Source: Apiosordaria backusii (Eukaryota; Ascomycota; Sordariomycetes; Sordariales; Lasiosphaeriaceae). Taken from it: a DNA stretch of 64,000 bases. The notes below the pieces were generated by a model, which was not told the DNA's origin, searched no databases, and saw nothing but the letters and a program-made list of their open reading frames with translations. The position numbers were made by a program, and so were the translations under genes. The stretch is from positions 2,418,001-2,482,000 of the forward strand of contig JAUKTV010000003.1 of assembly GCA_030549205.1 (NCBI GenBank), in the 5' to 3' direction. This document shows positions 43,793-55,798 of this stretch, one piece after another (position 1 is the first letter of the stretch; each line of letters opens with the position of its first letter).

Positions 43793-45861
43793 TCACAAAA
43801 GCAACAAGCCAGCCAACGCACCGACAACAACTGACAACCCACTCGCAGAATAATATCCCCCCCTCCCATGAACAACAGCACCACTGCTCAACCTCGACGT
43901 TGGCACTACTATCGAAGTAGTAAATATCCCCGTCATCACCGCCGTGGTGGGCGCAGCCTCCTCCTCCTGTCCTGGACCACCACCCCCATCATTTTTCTGC
44001 CCCTGCCCCGGTGGAAGCTGCCAATCACCCTCTGAAGTATACCACACCCCATTCACCACCGCCCCTTCCTTCCCCTGCAGCACCGCCCTCGCGCTTTCGT
44101 CGTCGCAGGTATCCGCCACTTTTTGATGTAACACCTCGGGTTGGGGACGTTGGTCGCGAGGAGGTCCGGGCCGGTTTTGTTTGCTGAGGGATTTCCTTTT
44201 GTGGTGAAGGTGGAAGGATTATTGACGAGTTCACCTGTGCTTAGGGACAATCCGAGGATGATCCGGGCGAATATCTGAAACGTTGTCTCTGCCTGGGAAA
44301 AGGAGGGGAAGTGGCCCGCGGAGTAAATCCGGGAGAAGGACAGGAGGGAAAACTGGCGGGTGGCGCCGCCAGTGTAGGAAGAATTAGTGTAAATAGGGGA
44401 GTAATCAGCGGCAGGGAAGGAGGAGGAATAAAAAGGGAGGAGGGAGGAGACGGTGAGGGAGGTGGAGTGCCCGGAGCGCCAGTTGCAGAGGTAATCTCTG
44501 TCGCTGTATAGCAGTGCTATTCTCACGCCTTGGGATAACAATGAGGTGATGGCTGGTAAGGGGTCGTTATTGAGGGGGACAGGGGGGAGGGGGGGAAAAT
44601 CGGTAAAGTTGATTGGGGAGCTGATTGCGGAGAGGAATGGGAGGGTGTTGAGGTAGGTTAGGTGGGTTTGGTTGGGGAGGGGATCGAAGGAGGGGTTGTT
44701 GATGTCGTATAGTGATCTTGATGTGGACTGCTGATAGGGGAAGGTTAAGCTGTAGAGGCAGGAGGAGGCTTGGGAGCAGATTTCGGAGGTTTCGGATGGG
44801 GTGAGAGAGGGGGGGAGGAACGGCAGGTGGATATTAGATCTTGACAGCTGCCTGGGGAGTGGAAAGCAGCATCTAGGATGGCGGAGGCTTGGGCGGGGGT
44901 TAATAAGGGGAGGTGGAAGGAGTTGTTGACTGCCATGGTGGCGTATGATTGGGCTTGGGAGAGGGGATCGATGCCGCAGCCGTTGATGATCCCTATGGAG
45001 GTTAGTTTGATTGGGATTGCTGAATAGGAAAGGGTACCGTTGGATAGGGCAAGATTTTGGGAGTGGAAGTACGACGCAAACAGGGGGGCGTATGGGGCTG
45101 TGGTCCCTTTGGCGAAGAGGTTGATTCCAACAGAGGAGTTGGAGGGGGGGTTGTATTGTGGAAAGGTGGACAAGAAGGCTTGGAGGAGGTGCCAGACTAT
45201 ATGGGCGGTGGTTGTGGTGTTGGTAATGGGGTTGGGGGAGGAGAATGTGCCGTTGGAGAAGGCCCAGGGGCTGCTCCATTCGGGAACGGGTTCAGGGGGG
45301 AAGATGGTTGTGGCGTTGTACGAGTCGAAACTGCCGTTCATGATGGGAGTTGTGTAGGAGAATCCGACCGAGGGCTGCATCATGAAGGGTTAACGCGGGT
45401 ATTGTAAAGAAGAAACGGGAAGGGAGGTTTACCATATCGATGTAGAGCATATTCGAAGCCCTGTCCCACCCCCATTCCCTAGCCTTGACCTCGAGGTGAT
45501 CTTTGTCCTTCTCTACTACCTCACAGGGGCCGTTCTCTTGCCAGAATCCAGACATGGAACTTCCTCCAGTTCCGCCGTTCAGCCATATTGTAAGTGCCGG
45601 GGTCGGCTCTCGTGCTTCCACAAACCAGAAGAAGAGGTTGATTGACTGATCCCCAATTGGAATAGAAACCCAGCCCGTGAATTGCTTCTGTGCGTCAAAG
45701 GCTGTCTTGCAAGCGCCCTCGGGCACTTTGTACGAGATGGTGATATTCGGGTTGTGTGGGGAGTCAAGTGTTGTCAGCTTCGCATCTTGAAGAGAGACAA
45801 ACTGAGCAAGCGCCTGCTGTGTGATGATGTAAAGCAGCGTTGCGCTGCGTAGATAGAGCAT
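43793..45861 (-). pseudogene. S10 serine carboxypeptidase-like gene, nucleophile lost, two apparent frameshifts
   Basis: Exon 1 45861-45433 (signal peptide MLYLRSATLLYIITQQALAQ, then WVSIPIG, FFWFVEAR, WLNGGTGGSSMSGFWQENGPC, all S10 features) and exon 2 from 45374 (PSVGFSYTTP). The frame shifts near a run of seven G at 44809-44815 (family sequence before and after lies in different frames) and again near 44134-44146; one extra base at each site would keep one frame. In the usual nucleophile region (WTESYGG) it reads LFAKGTTAPYAP, so the catalytic Ser is missing; the acid (SDRDYLCNW) and His (AGHFPSF) regions are still recognisable. The C-terminus ends in a hydrophobic tail suggestive of a GPI anchor. 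Either a decaying gene, or a non-peptidase homologue with two homopolymer sequence errors. Confidence 0.7.
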
Positions 45862-46230
45862 GTTCTTGAATTGATGTTGCTGCCGCTAGGAAAACGGCCA
45901 AGTAGATAACAACGAAGCGAAGTAAAAAGTCTGCTGCTCTCTTGAATGGGTGGTCTTCAAGCAAAAAGAAATCGTGCGCGAGGCTTTCAGTGTATGACCA
46001 AAACGGCAGGCACGACCTCACGCAACATGAGATGGCCGCCCCCCGAACCAGTCCAGCCTTATCGCCGGTTACCCAAAAACACCAAACATGACCCCGTTGT
46101 GAAACGAGTTCACTGACACAGTATTCAGATGGAAACACCAAAACTACATCACGATCCCCAACCCCCTCGTGGCCATGTCGCAGTAACACAACCACAATCC
46201 TTCCCCCACCGACAACTCCCCTAACCCAAT
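45862..46230. other. Spacer between two minus-strand genes
   Basis: 369 bp that should include the promoter of the carboxypeptidase-like gene and the 3' UTR of the upstream unknown gene. Nothing else seen. Confidence 0.5.
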
Positions 46231-48069
46231 CTATCCCAACCTCACATTCCTCCAAACCCTCAAACACTCTTGCAAATCCAGCGCCAGCGTCCCCTCCGCC
46301 AGCCCCGTGCTATCCTTAATCATCGCCACCAGCAGCGTAGCATACGCCCACATGACCTGCTCCTCCTGTATCCTACTCAAATCACTCTTTCTCATCCCGC
46401 CATTCTCCGCCCAGTTCTTCCACAAGTCCAGCATATCGCACAACTTGACCGCAAACTGACTGTCAAGCACCATGCGATACAACAGCGTCCCCACCACCTC
46501 CTTCATGTCCATGTTGGCCGCCAGTTTCTCCTTGCTACTACTACTACTACTGCTGTTGGAGTTATTCTTCAGCCAAGTCAAATTGTGCTCCGCCACCAAT
46601 TTCGTATCCCACTTCGGGGACTGGAGCGCCTCCAACAACCGTGTCTCCTGCCGGGCGGTCTGGAGGCGGTGTTTATCTTTCACTGTTTCCACGTCAGCTA
46701 CATCACGAAACTTGGTAGTGGCAAGCGGGAACATACTATCCTGAATCCGCTGCTCATTCTCCCTCCTCACCCTCTCCATGACCGCCTGCGCCTTCTGCGC
46801 AGGAGGCAGCTTTGCCTCCGCCGCCATCGCCGCCCTCTGCTCCCTCATTCTCGCCGTGAACCTATCCAAATCCGCACCGCTGTCATGGTACGTCGTCGCC
46901 CATTCCGGCGTGGCGGACTGCTCAACCACATTTAACAAGACCAAAACCCCGCACGGGACGGTCTCCTTCCGCGAAAAGGTGAGGATGTCATCTGGGATTT
47001 TGTAAGACCAGAGGATGGTCTGCGAGGTGGTCCCGTAGGCGGTGGCGGCGGAGGCGAACCATGCTCCCGACGAGGAGGAGGAGCGCACGCGGATGTGGTC
47101 GATGGGGAGGGAGTCGAGGTTGATGGTGCTGGTTAGTTGTGTTTCTTGCCGCAAAGCGGTGATGATGCCTTCGGTGGAAATCTGGCAGGTGATCGGGATG
47201 CTTGATAAGCATGACTTTTGCGGTTGAGTTCTCGGGCGGGATGTCTCAGTGGAAGTCTTATGGAGACTAGAGCAAGAACCGTGCTCTGGCGCCGGCGCTT
47301 CTGATATCGAGTCCCTTCTTTCCTCCCCCTCCTCTGTTGTCTCCCCAGCAGCCGCCTTCTCTTGTCCTTCCTCCCCTTCTGAAGCCTCAACCTGAGGCGG
47401 AGGGGGCAATTTAACCCAATAAGGCGGTAAATCCCCCCAACTCCTCCTCGTCCACCCCCCGGCCCAATTCACCACCAAACTCAAATGCCCATCACTCCCA
47501 TCCAACGGCGCAATACTCAACGCCTTCTCCCCCCCATCCGGGCTCGTCATCAACGTGCACCCCACCGGCGTCCACAGCCCGCTCCCCCTCAACATCCTCC
47601 ACCCGTGCGCATCCGGCACCGCCCCCAAGTCCAACAAGTAACAAATCAGCTGATCAAACTCCACCTCCACCTGCGGCTGCCTCAACTGGTCCGCATATTC
47701 CACCCGCTGGGTGTTCAACCCAATGACATTTGTCCTCCAGTTAAACGTCGTCCAGCTGCCCCCCGGGATGGACGAGGGGTGGGATGATAAGCTCCAGTAT
47801 TCCGCCCGGTCGGTAAACCGATCCATGGGGCGGACGGCGTAGCGCGGGAGCTCGACTTCGATGATGCGGTTGACGACGTCGGAGCGGGTAAGTGCTGTGA
47901 GCCGGGAGTGCCGGAGCATGCGCTTGATCCGGGACAGGGCCGCGAGGGTGACGGCTGTGTTGTACAGGATTGGGAGGACGCCTAGGACGGCGAGGGGGAC
48001 GCCGATGTAGGTGATTACGTCTGTTGCTGTGTGCCCGCCTCCTGGGTCCGAGTCTCTGAAGTCGGACAT
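46231..48069 (-). CDS. Unknown fungal protein with one N-terminal membrane segment
   Basis: Single exon, 612 aa. A hydrophobic segment at about residues 20-46 (ITYIGVPLAVLGVLPILYNT and following) is preceded by a short acidic N-terminus and followed by basic KRMLRHSR, so the large C-terminal part probably faces the cytosol. The 60-240 region is rich in Trp/Tyr and looks folded (EYWSLSSHPSSIPGGSWTTF, WTPVGCTLM, WAGGWTRRSWGDLPPYWVKL). A Glu-rich and Ser-rich linker (240-310) follows, then a second folded part and a helical region with a Ser9 run at about 520. I do not recognise the family; it reads like a lineage-specific ascomycete protein. The start ATG at 48069 is unambiguous. Confidence 0.75.
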   Translation of the reverse strand: MSDFRDSDPGGGHTATDVITYIGVPLAVLGVLPILYNTAVTLAALSRIKRMLRHSRLTALTRSDVVNRIIEVELPRYAVRPMDRFTDRAEYWSLSSHPSSIPGGSWTTFNWRTNVIGLNTQRVEYADQLRQPQVEVEFDQLICYLLDLGAVPDAHGWRMLRGSGLWTPVGCTLMTSPDGGEKALSIAPLDGSDGHLSLVVNWAGGWTRRSWGDLPPYWVKLPPPPQVEASEGEEGQEKAAAGETTEEGEERRDSISEAPAPEHGSCSSLHKTSTETSRPRTQPQKSCLSSIPITCQISTEGIITALRQETQLTSTINLDSLPIDHIRVRSSSSSGAWFASAATAYGTTSQTILWSYKIPDDILTFSRKETVPCGVLVLLNVVEQSATPEWATTYHDSGADLDRFTARMREQRAAMAAEAKLPPAQKAQAVMERVRRENEQRIQDSMFPLATTKFRDVADVETVKDKHRLQTARQETRLLEALQSPKWDTKLVAEHNLTWLKNNSNSSSSSSSKEKLAANMDMKEVVGTLLYRMVLDSQFAVKLCDMLDLWKNWAENGGMRKSDLSRIQEEQVMWAYATLLVAMIKDSTGLAEGTLALDLQECLRVWRNVRLG

Positions 48070-48871
48070 GGTGAGTGTGAAGGGTGAGAGTGACGCGTGT
48101 GATTGCCAAGTCAGATAATGAGTGCGGTGGGAGCAGAATTGGGGTATAAACGAACGTGTTAGATGCTAAACTGGGGGAAGTTAGATATGATACATGAAAA
48201 TGAATGACAAAAAGTGAAATTTGTATCAATTTTTGAAGAAGTAGGAAAAAAAACTTCAATGGTCGGGTCTTCATATTCATCGGCAGCGAGGACGACCTCA
48301 GCCGCACGCGGTACCCGTGTTCCAGTGCGACAGGGGGTCCTGCATGGCAGCGCATCCGAGCAATTAGGCAGTAAAGGAAATCTGGGGTAACAGTGCGAAA
48401 TGATCTCGGTTTCAAAGGACCTCTGAAGCCGAGAGAGGTGAGTCGAACTTGGAAAATTATTACCAGATTTCTGGAAGACAGGAAGACAAAGATGCAATCA
48501 GTGTGAGTGCAGACAACGTTTAAAAGACTAGAGGGTCCAGAGGTGGGAAAAGGGTTAGGGTACTCCGTAGTGTGCTGTTTGCTACATCCGCGTGGGTTAG
48601 GGTTAGGGCCTCTAGGCCATCTTCAATGTCTCTGTAAGGTCACCGGTCTAAGCTAACATCTGATCATGGTCGATCGAGGTCATCTTTACCATTTCATGTC
48701 CGATGTATTTCATTGACATATGGTAAACCAATCGAGTAAGAAATGCTGAAATACATATTCAGAAAAATCATAATTTGGCTCCCTAAACTCCAACATATCC
48801 TTCATCATATAGTAACATGTCCATCCATTCAAAAGTATCCAGAAAAAATCACCCCATTTATCTTCTTCTCA
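48070..48871. other. Intergenic spacer with short TTAGGG runs
   Basis: 802 bp between two minus-strand genes. It contains GGGTTAGGG motifs near 48556 and 48596-48607, too short to call an interstitial telomere. The AT-rich part near 48700-48870 is probably the nitrite reductase 3' UTR. Confidence 0.5.
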
Positions 48872-51800
48872 TCACCAATCCGGTGCACTCCCACATCCTC
48901 CTCCTCCAGCCATGATCTCCACCGGCCTCCTCATCCTATTTTCCGCATGTGGCTTCACCCCAGGCTTCTTCGCCCGATGTCCCTTCCAGCTCCCCCCTGG
49001 TCCCTCCAACCCAAGTTTCCTATCCAACCCCTTCAGTTGCCCCTCTCCTGCCTCTCCACTCTTGATCATCCACTTCTTTGTTCCCAGCTTCTCGTCCAGC
49101 TCCTCCACCGGCGGTAGCTTAACATACACCATCCCGTCATCTCTTTCTTCTACCTCGAAAGTCGCAATCGAGAGCTCTGAGTCATTCTTGCACGCGCCGT
49201 TAGAGAGGTCGTAGTTCCTCTTGTGATGTGGACAGCTGACGTAGGGCGCCTCTCCAGTGGAAGGAGAAGAGGAAGAGGTGCCGACGAGACCGTCGGAAAG
49301 AATAAAGGCTCGTTTGTGGGGACACATCTGTTGTGTGCAGTAGTACTTCCCCTTGACTCTAAAAAGCGCAAGCTGGGTATCGCCTCGCTTGATGGCAGCG
49401 GAGATACCGTTAGGGATATCGTCCGCCCCGTTGAAGTAAGACGCTTCTAACATTGGCTGCCAGGTGAGAGATGACCACTGCTTGGCTAGCCCCGCGAAGT
49501 CCTCTTTCGCGGAGGCATCGCTCGGCCAGAAGGTAGGCCGAAGTTGACCGCGGTCCGTGTCAAGCTCCATATTTTCGACGGTTTCAGTCGTGTTGGCAAA
49601 CTGCTTGAATTGCGCTGCAATCTCGGGATTGTTGATTGCTTCGGCCCATTCGTCAAAGAAACTATCGACGAGCTCTTGCATTTGAGCCTCAAGTGACGCA
49701 TTGAGGCCGAGGCTGTCGTCGAGGATGACCGACTTCAGATAGGCGAGGCCACCTGGAAGGGCTTCGAGCCAGCGGGCTGTGCGCTGGAGCTTGTCGGCGG
49801 TCCGAATGTAGAACATGAGGTAGCGGTCGAGGATGGGAATGACTTCGGTGGGGGGCACGTCTTTGGCGAGAAGCTCGGAGTGCCGTGGTTTGGCACCACC
49901 GTTGCCGCCAACGAAGATGTTGAATCCTTTCTCGGTTGCGATGAGACCGAAGCTGGGAGCGGGAGCATGTTAGTAATCGAAGACGAACGGGTGAAGGAAG
50001 AGACATACTCCTTGTTTTGAGCTTCAGCACACTCTCGCACGCAACCACTGACACCGCCCTTGATCTTGTGGGGGGCGCGGAGAGACTTGTAACGCTCCTC
50101 CAAGCGGACAGCCATGCCGACACTGTCGCCAATGCCATAACGGCACCAGGTGGTACCTACACAACTTTTGACTGTCCTGAGAGACTTGGCGTAGGCGTGC
50201 CCGCTCTCCATGCCAGCGTCTACCAACCTCTTCCAGATATCCAGAAGATCCTGCTTCTTGGCGCCAAACATGTCGATTCTTTGACCTCCAGTGATCTTGG
50301 TGTACAGCTTGTAGTCTCTCGCAACTTCGCCAATGACTACCAACTTCTCAGGGGTGATCTCTCCAGCCGATACTCGAGGAACGACAGAGTATGTCCCGTT
50401 TCGCTGGATGTTGCCGAGATATCTGTCGTTGGTTTCTTGCAGACCATGGTGAGGTTTGTCCATGACATGCTTGTTCCACAGACTGGCGAAGATGCTAGCC
50501 AACGTGGGTTTGCACGCTTCGCACCCTATGCTCTCAGGATCAACTCCTGCTTCCTTCATCACCTCCTGGAATGTCGTCAGTCGCTTAACCATAATAATGT
50601 TGTACAGATCAGCGCGGCTGTAGTTGAAGTGGGGGCAGATGTTGTTCTTGACCTCGTTGCCCATGTCCTTCATTGTCTTGTTGAAGATGGAGGTGACGAG
50701 TGGCATGCAGCCTCCGCAGCCGGTACCAGCCTTTGTGCAGGACTTGACCTCCCCGATAGACTTGCAAGTGCCATCCTTGACGGTGTTGACAACATCTGCC
50801 TTGGTGACATTGTGGCAACTGCAGATCTGGGTGTCATCGTCGAGGTCGTCGCCATCATCAGCACCCTCCTTTCTGGCTCCAAGGATCAGTTGTGATGGTG
50901 GGATGTCGAGTTCTTTTTGATTCTTAACGAGCGGGACAAGTTTGACGTAGTCGGAGGTGTCACCGATCATCATTCCACCAAGAAGGTATTTGCCATCCAC
51001 TGAAAAGATGTACTTTTTGTAGATGTTGAGAAAGGGGTCTTTGTATGTCAAAGCCTTGACAGGGGCGGGAGGGGTGCCATTGGTGAGCACCTTGACTGCT
51101 GATAACGGTGACTCGCGCCCCCTTTTCGCACGTGCAGGTAAATACTTTGGCCCATCGCGGTCTGCAAAGAAGTCTCCAAAGCTGGCCACCTCGACGCCGA
51201 GGAGCTTCAACTTTGTGCTCAAATCAGGGCGTTTGTATAACCGTGGTTGATGATGCTGAGACTGTGTGAGGTTGAATGTGAGCACGTCGGCCATCTCCAC
51301 TCCAGGGGCAATCAAGCCAAAGGTCTGCCCTTGCCAGCTTGCACATTCTCCAATGGCGTAGATGTCTGGATGGCTGGTTTGAAGGCTGTCGTCGACAACG
51401 ATGCCGCCGCCACGGTCAGCGCACAGGATGCCCGACTTCCTGGCCAGCTCATCTCGTGGTCGGACGCCGATAGCAAAGCAGATGGTGGAGCATTCCATGT
51501 ACTCGCCGTCTTCGAAGTGAACACCCTTGACGCTGTTGTCCTCCGTCACCTCAATCCTGCCCACCCTCTTGCTGAGCAGGACATCAGCACCGAGACTTCG
51601 CACTTGCTCCACGACCATGCCACCGGCATCGGCATCTAGTTGTCGGCTGAGAACCCATCGGTTGCGCTCGATGACTTTGACCTTCTCGAAACATTCCAAG
51701 TCCATCATGGCCTTGGCAGCTTCGAGTCCCAACAAGCCACCTCCTACTACAGCACCAACCGTGCCTTTTTGGTTTGCTGAGAAAGCAATGAGCTTTTCCA

Positions 51801-52336
51801 AGTCCTCGACAGTCCGGTAAACAAAGACACCTTTGGCGTCGTGGCCAGGCGTGTGTTTCGGTAGCAGGGCATCGGAGCCCGTGGCCAGAACAAGAATGTC
51901 ATAACTGACTTCGTCGCCGTTGGCGCAGAATATCGCCTTTTTTGTTGGGTGTATCTCGGTGACTTTGGTGTTAAGGTGGTAGCTTAGGGCTCCGTCGGGC
52001 ACAGCTGTGTACTGTATTATTGGTGTCAGCGTGGCCCATGGGAGTGAGGAGCAGGTACATACCCATTCTAACGGATTGAGATAGAGGTTCTCGATCTTGC
52101 GGTGCTCAAAGAAGCTAGTCAAGCCGACTCTATTGTAGGCCAGATGTGGTTCCTCGCCTACTACTACAATATTGTACTCTCGTGATCTGGCGTCAAGCTT
52201 GAGAAGTTTCTCTCTGTGCAAAGGGGTAAGGTTAGGGTTGTCCACTTTCGAACTTAAGCGGTCAAGTTGCTTACATGAAGCTGATACCCACCATCCCCAA
52301 GCCAACAACAACGATCTTTTTGCGCCCGACTGCCAT
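48872..52336 (-). CDS. nit-6: Assimilatory nitrite reductase [NAD(P)H], NIT-6/NiiA type
   Basis: Reduces nitrite to ammonium in nitrate assimilation. Four exons (52336-52275, 52213-52063, 52011-50009, 49952-48872) give 1098 aa. Domains in order: FAD (KKIVVVGLGMVGISF, residues 6-20) and NAD(P)H binding (VGGGLLGLEAA); BFD-like [2Fe-2S] cysteines (CSCHNVT...CTKAGTGCGGC); a second Cys pair (CPHFNY...GCEACKP); the siroheme/[4Fe-4S] domain with C-x5-C in SCVGTTWCRYG and C-x3-C in GCVRECAEA; and a C-terminal Rieske-like domain with CPHKRAF and SCPHHKRNYDLSNG. All cofactor residues are present. Slightly shorter than the Neurospora protein (about 1,176 aa as I recall). Upstream GATA and NIT4-like sites fit nitrogen control (NIT-2/NIT-4). 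Confidence 0.96.
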
Positions 52337-52375
52337 TGCGGGCAGATTTTGAGGATTATTTGCCCACAAAGAAGG

Positions 52376-52419
52376 TTATCAACCGAGGAAATAAGCTAAT
52401 TGGACAATAAATAGATAAG
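52376..52419. promoter_or_regulatory. Pair of GATA sites upstream of nitrite reductase
   Basis: GATAA on the minus strand at 52376-52380 and GATAAG on the plus strand at 52414-52419, about 35 bp apart and 40-85 bp upstream of the start codon. Nitrogen-catabolite GATA factors (NIT-2/AreA) bind closely spaced pairs of such sites at nitrate-assimilation genes. Function is inferred from position and gene identity. Confidence 0.5.
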
Positions 52420-52710
52420 AGTCGTAGAGAGCGCAACCTGAGTCAGTCAAGGTTGGCGAGGCTGGGTTGATGCCGTCAAGGAGTTGCCAACAAGAACATC
52501 AAGAGACAGAGAAAGAGATGGAAGGAAAGAAGCAAGAAGGATGAGATGGTAGACATGGTCTATCATTGTGGTACTCTGGCTGCCGAAGCATCAGGTCAGA
52601 CGTAATCAGGCCAGACGTACGACGGGCGATATCTAATCTCTCGTCTACCTCTTCTGAGGGAATCAAGGAAATGTACATCTCCGGGGCAGTGCAGGTGGTG
52701 GGTGAAGACG

Positions 52711-52718
52711 GCCGCGGA
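52711..52718. promoter_or_regulatory. NIT4-like palindrome
   Basis: GCCGCGGA differs at one position from the TCCGCGGA consensus reported for the nitrate-specific Zn2Cys6 activator NIT-4. It lies about 375 bp upstream of the nitrite reductase start. A single match of this length can occur by chance. Confidence 0.3.
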
Positions 52719-53346
52719 CAGGTCCCAGGGGGCGATTCAGAGGCAATTGGTGCACCAATGAGTAGAGTGTAATATGTAATGTCGCATGACGGGCGCCGGA
52801 GAAGCAAAAGCCACTTCGTTCAGCGACCGCGGGACTGTTGTGTTTCTGCGGATTCACAGACGTTGCATGCGCGGGAGATGGTGATCCTTGATAGCAGATA
52901 TCAGCTCAATGATAACACTATCGGGCCAATCAGGTGTTGCAGATTGCTTTCGTACGGAGTATCCAATGTGGAAGGAAGACACCCGCGGAGATAGAGGCAG
53001 GTACGGGGATTATTCGGGGTGGACCAAAAGATTAGAGTTTTCTGCCGGTTTCCCGTTGCTTTGACTTGCGGGAACGAATAATTGATCTGACTTCTTTCTA
53101 TCTTGCAACGGCATTTCCTCAACATCTCCGATCAGCCAAAACCCCCACTGAGCCCCTCACCAACGTTGAACTCTCTTAGCCTTCTCGGACTCTTTCATCT
53201 TGGTTCTCTGACAAAAGCTTGTTAAAATGAGTTCGATCATTCGATTCTGCTCTCAGTCTTCGAGGAGCACGTTGCATTGGCACGCGGTGGACAAAAAAAA
53301 CCGGTACTGCAAGTGTTTAACAGGCATCAAAACACAGTTGACAGAC

Positions 53347-53430
53347 CACGCAAGATAGCCGTTAGGCCTCAAAAGATAGCCGATAGACCTTTGAAGATAG
53401 TCGACAGGCCTTAAAATGGTGTAATAGGCC
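53347..53430 (+). repeat. Degenerate ~21-bp tandem repeat
   Basis: Three to four units of the form AGATAGCCGATAGGCCTNAAA (AGATAGCCGTTAGGCCTCAAA, AGATAGCCGATAGACCTTTGA, AGATAGTCGACAGGCCTTAAA). Short and diverged, with no gene attached. Confidence 0.6.
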
Positions 53431-54555
53431 TTCGATTGCAGTCGGAACGCCTATATCTAATAGTTTATGTGGTAGGCTGTGCAGGTACCGGTGCCAGTTT
53501 TTTTGTCCAGGGCGTGATTGGCTCAGCGGGAACTGGCATCGAACATGTGTCGGACACGGCCCCACTCGGCCCTGTCACAGCAAGACCCGTGCTTGGCATT
53601 CCTGGGCCCGGTCTTGGCATCTATATCGGCGCCGGCTTGGCGCCCCTGAGCTGAGGGCCGTTCTGATGCAGCCTTATTACTTCGATTTGTGGTTGTGACT
53701 ATTTTTATCTGTACCACGCCTCTTTTGAGGCTCAACTACCTAAGCAAATGTGAGCGCTGGTTGAGGTCGCTCGCTGTGCGCCTCGATGTTGTAGCAAACA
53801 GTTCAAGCAGCACGAATAACCATAGCAAACTAGGTACCTCACCATCAGCGCCAAAATTATGAGCAAACTACCGATCATGAAGACATTAAAATCTACAGAG
53901 TAAAGAATCATTAGAAACTCTCCGTCCACTCTTGGGGTGGCTGAGCACGAACGCCCAGTTTCGGCGAGAATGGACACTCCCAGCACCTCTACCGGTTGGC
54001 ATTCTGTGTAGGGCTACTCGACTTGAATCAGGACTGGTTGAAGTCGTTGCAATTCGGTCAGTACATATCGTGTGTGCTCATTCTGTGAATAGCCAGAAGA
54101 TGAGAGAAGTCGAGCGACTGTCGCTGTATCGACTTCACTTTTTAACTCACTGTTTGGACTAATTTGAAGGCGAGGCCGTTGGCACATGCGGCCCGTTGAG
54201 AACATCACGTTACTGGTCGCCAGTTTCCTACAATTGTTCATTTAGCCCCCTGGGCCCCAGCAGGCCACATGGCACCCCAAACTTGACCGGGGCGTTCCGT
54301 TCCCGACGATGTTAACAAAGGTTAGGCAAAATCCACAACGTTACTTCGGCCTCTAGCTTGGTCATCTCAGTTCAACAACAATTCCCAATCTTCAGCCTCA
54401 ACATCAACTTCAGACCTACATGCACGACGATATGTGAACTTCAGGGGCCTCCAGCCTCGTCGACGTAGCTACTTAAATAATGGCTTCTCCAAAGCTCACT
54501 TGTGGGCCATCTGGGGCATTTCTCTGGGCGGAGATATTGGAAAAGACTCAACATC

Positions 54556-55728
54556 ATGGGACTCTTTCATGACAAGCGAGATCATGGCGACATCAATGTG
54601 CCAGAGTTCTGTTTTTCTATTTGCGGTATGCTGGAAACGACTCACTCTATGGGCCTTTTTATAAAGATCGTTACTAAAAGGTCTGCAGATCACGCCCACA
54701 ACGAGGCCCAAGGGGTCGGGAAAGAGCCAGGACTTTGCGCAGCAGGTTCGGCCTTCCGGGAATTCTATGAGGGGTGCAGACTTTGCATTGTGGATTTCCA
54801 AGGTCGGCCTCATCAGGACACAAATCTTCTGCCACGGTTTCAAGAATACATCGACTATTGTGTAGCGCTTGTCGGTCTTCCCCCGCTTCCGCCTCCTCCT
54901 TCCCCGAAGTTATCAACAACTACAACAACAACAGTACCAGCAACAACAACTATCACAGAAGACCCCATCATGACTTCGGTTATGACCATCACGTCTACCA
55001 GCACATTGTCACATACAACAGTATCACTCATTGAAGCCTCATCGACAACGCAATCCGCATCTTCGACAATTCAGACCTCTACAAGCACGGCAGAAAGCCA
55101 ATCTTCTCCGCCTACCACCACCACATTCACCACCAAAGTCTCCACATCATCATGTATCACGTCGACGTCAAGTTTAGTCTCAACAACACTATCTTCCACT
55201 GCAACATTGTCGTCAACCGAGACAGCAGGAATCACCATCTTTGACACTGGCGCCTCCGCAACACCAATATCAACCAGTGAGTAACCCCATGAACTCCCAC
55301 TATGGCACCGACAGCTTTTGACACATAATCTAGACGACTCGACTCCAGAAAGAAACATCCACAGCAGTAACACCGTCATGATCAGCGCGGTAGTCGGCTC
55401 AGTCGTCGGCGTCGCCCTTTTGCTTCTACTCGGGATGGCCTACTGGAGCCGTCGAGTCAAACGGGCCGCATCCCTTTCACCTACCCTGCCACAGCTAGCA
55501 GGCAGATCAGTACTTGTTCTGAATCCACAAGGACCACTGCAGGAAATGGGCGAGCACCACGGCTACAACGAACTGGACGTACCAAGGGTGTGGTGCGAGC
55601 TGGATGCGCGTTCACTGAGGAGTTTGAATAGGAGTTTGAGATGGGTGATGAGTGGTGCAAGGTCACCGGGACATAATAGTCAGAATAGGGGGGATACACC
55701 GGAGATTAGTGTAAGGGAGGGGGTCTAA
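54556..55728 (+). CDS. Small Cys-motif, Ser/Thr-rich single-pass membrane protein, copy 1
   Basis: Best model: 54556-54625, 54689-55276, 55334-55728 (350 aa). The first intron (63 nt, GTATGC donor, TTACTAA branch) contains no stop in frame and is supported by alignment to copy 2, not by frame. The outer part has a Cys pattern FCFSIC...GLC...YEGCRLC...YIDYC (about residues 19-90), then a ~140-aa Thr/Ser-rich stalk, one membrane segment (AVVGSVVGVALLLLLGMAYW), basic RRVKR and a short cytosolic tail. This is the layout of fungal surface or wall-sensor-like proteins, but no WSC or Mid2 domain can be named. No signal peptide is visible after the first ATG, so an upstream exon may be missing. The second intron sits at the same codon and phase as in copy 2. 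Confidence 0.65.
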
Positions 55729-55798
55729 GGAGCTGGAAAGGTGCATGTAGGGAGAGATACCAGTAGGTACATATACCTGAGATAGGGCACTAATAAGC

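Larger units (their letters stand above)
52337..54555. other. Intergenic region upstream of nitrite reductase and of the first Cys/Ser-Thr membrane protein
   Basis: 2.2 kb between divergent genes. The proximal ~500 bp is the nitrite reductase promoter (GATA pair and NIT4-like site listed). A short degenerate repeat of ~21 bp lies at 53347-53430. A hydrophobic minus-strand frame at 53732-53986 has no other support. Confidence 0.45.

Noticed and set aside
48590..48610. TTAGGG repeats, possible interstitial telomere
   Set aside because: Only two to three copies; too short to distinguish from chance.
53732..53986. Minus-strand hydrophobic open frame of 84 codons
   Set aside because: One hydrophobic stretch but no homology-like sequence, splicing or neighbours that support a gene.
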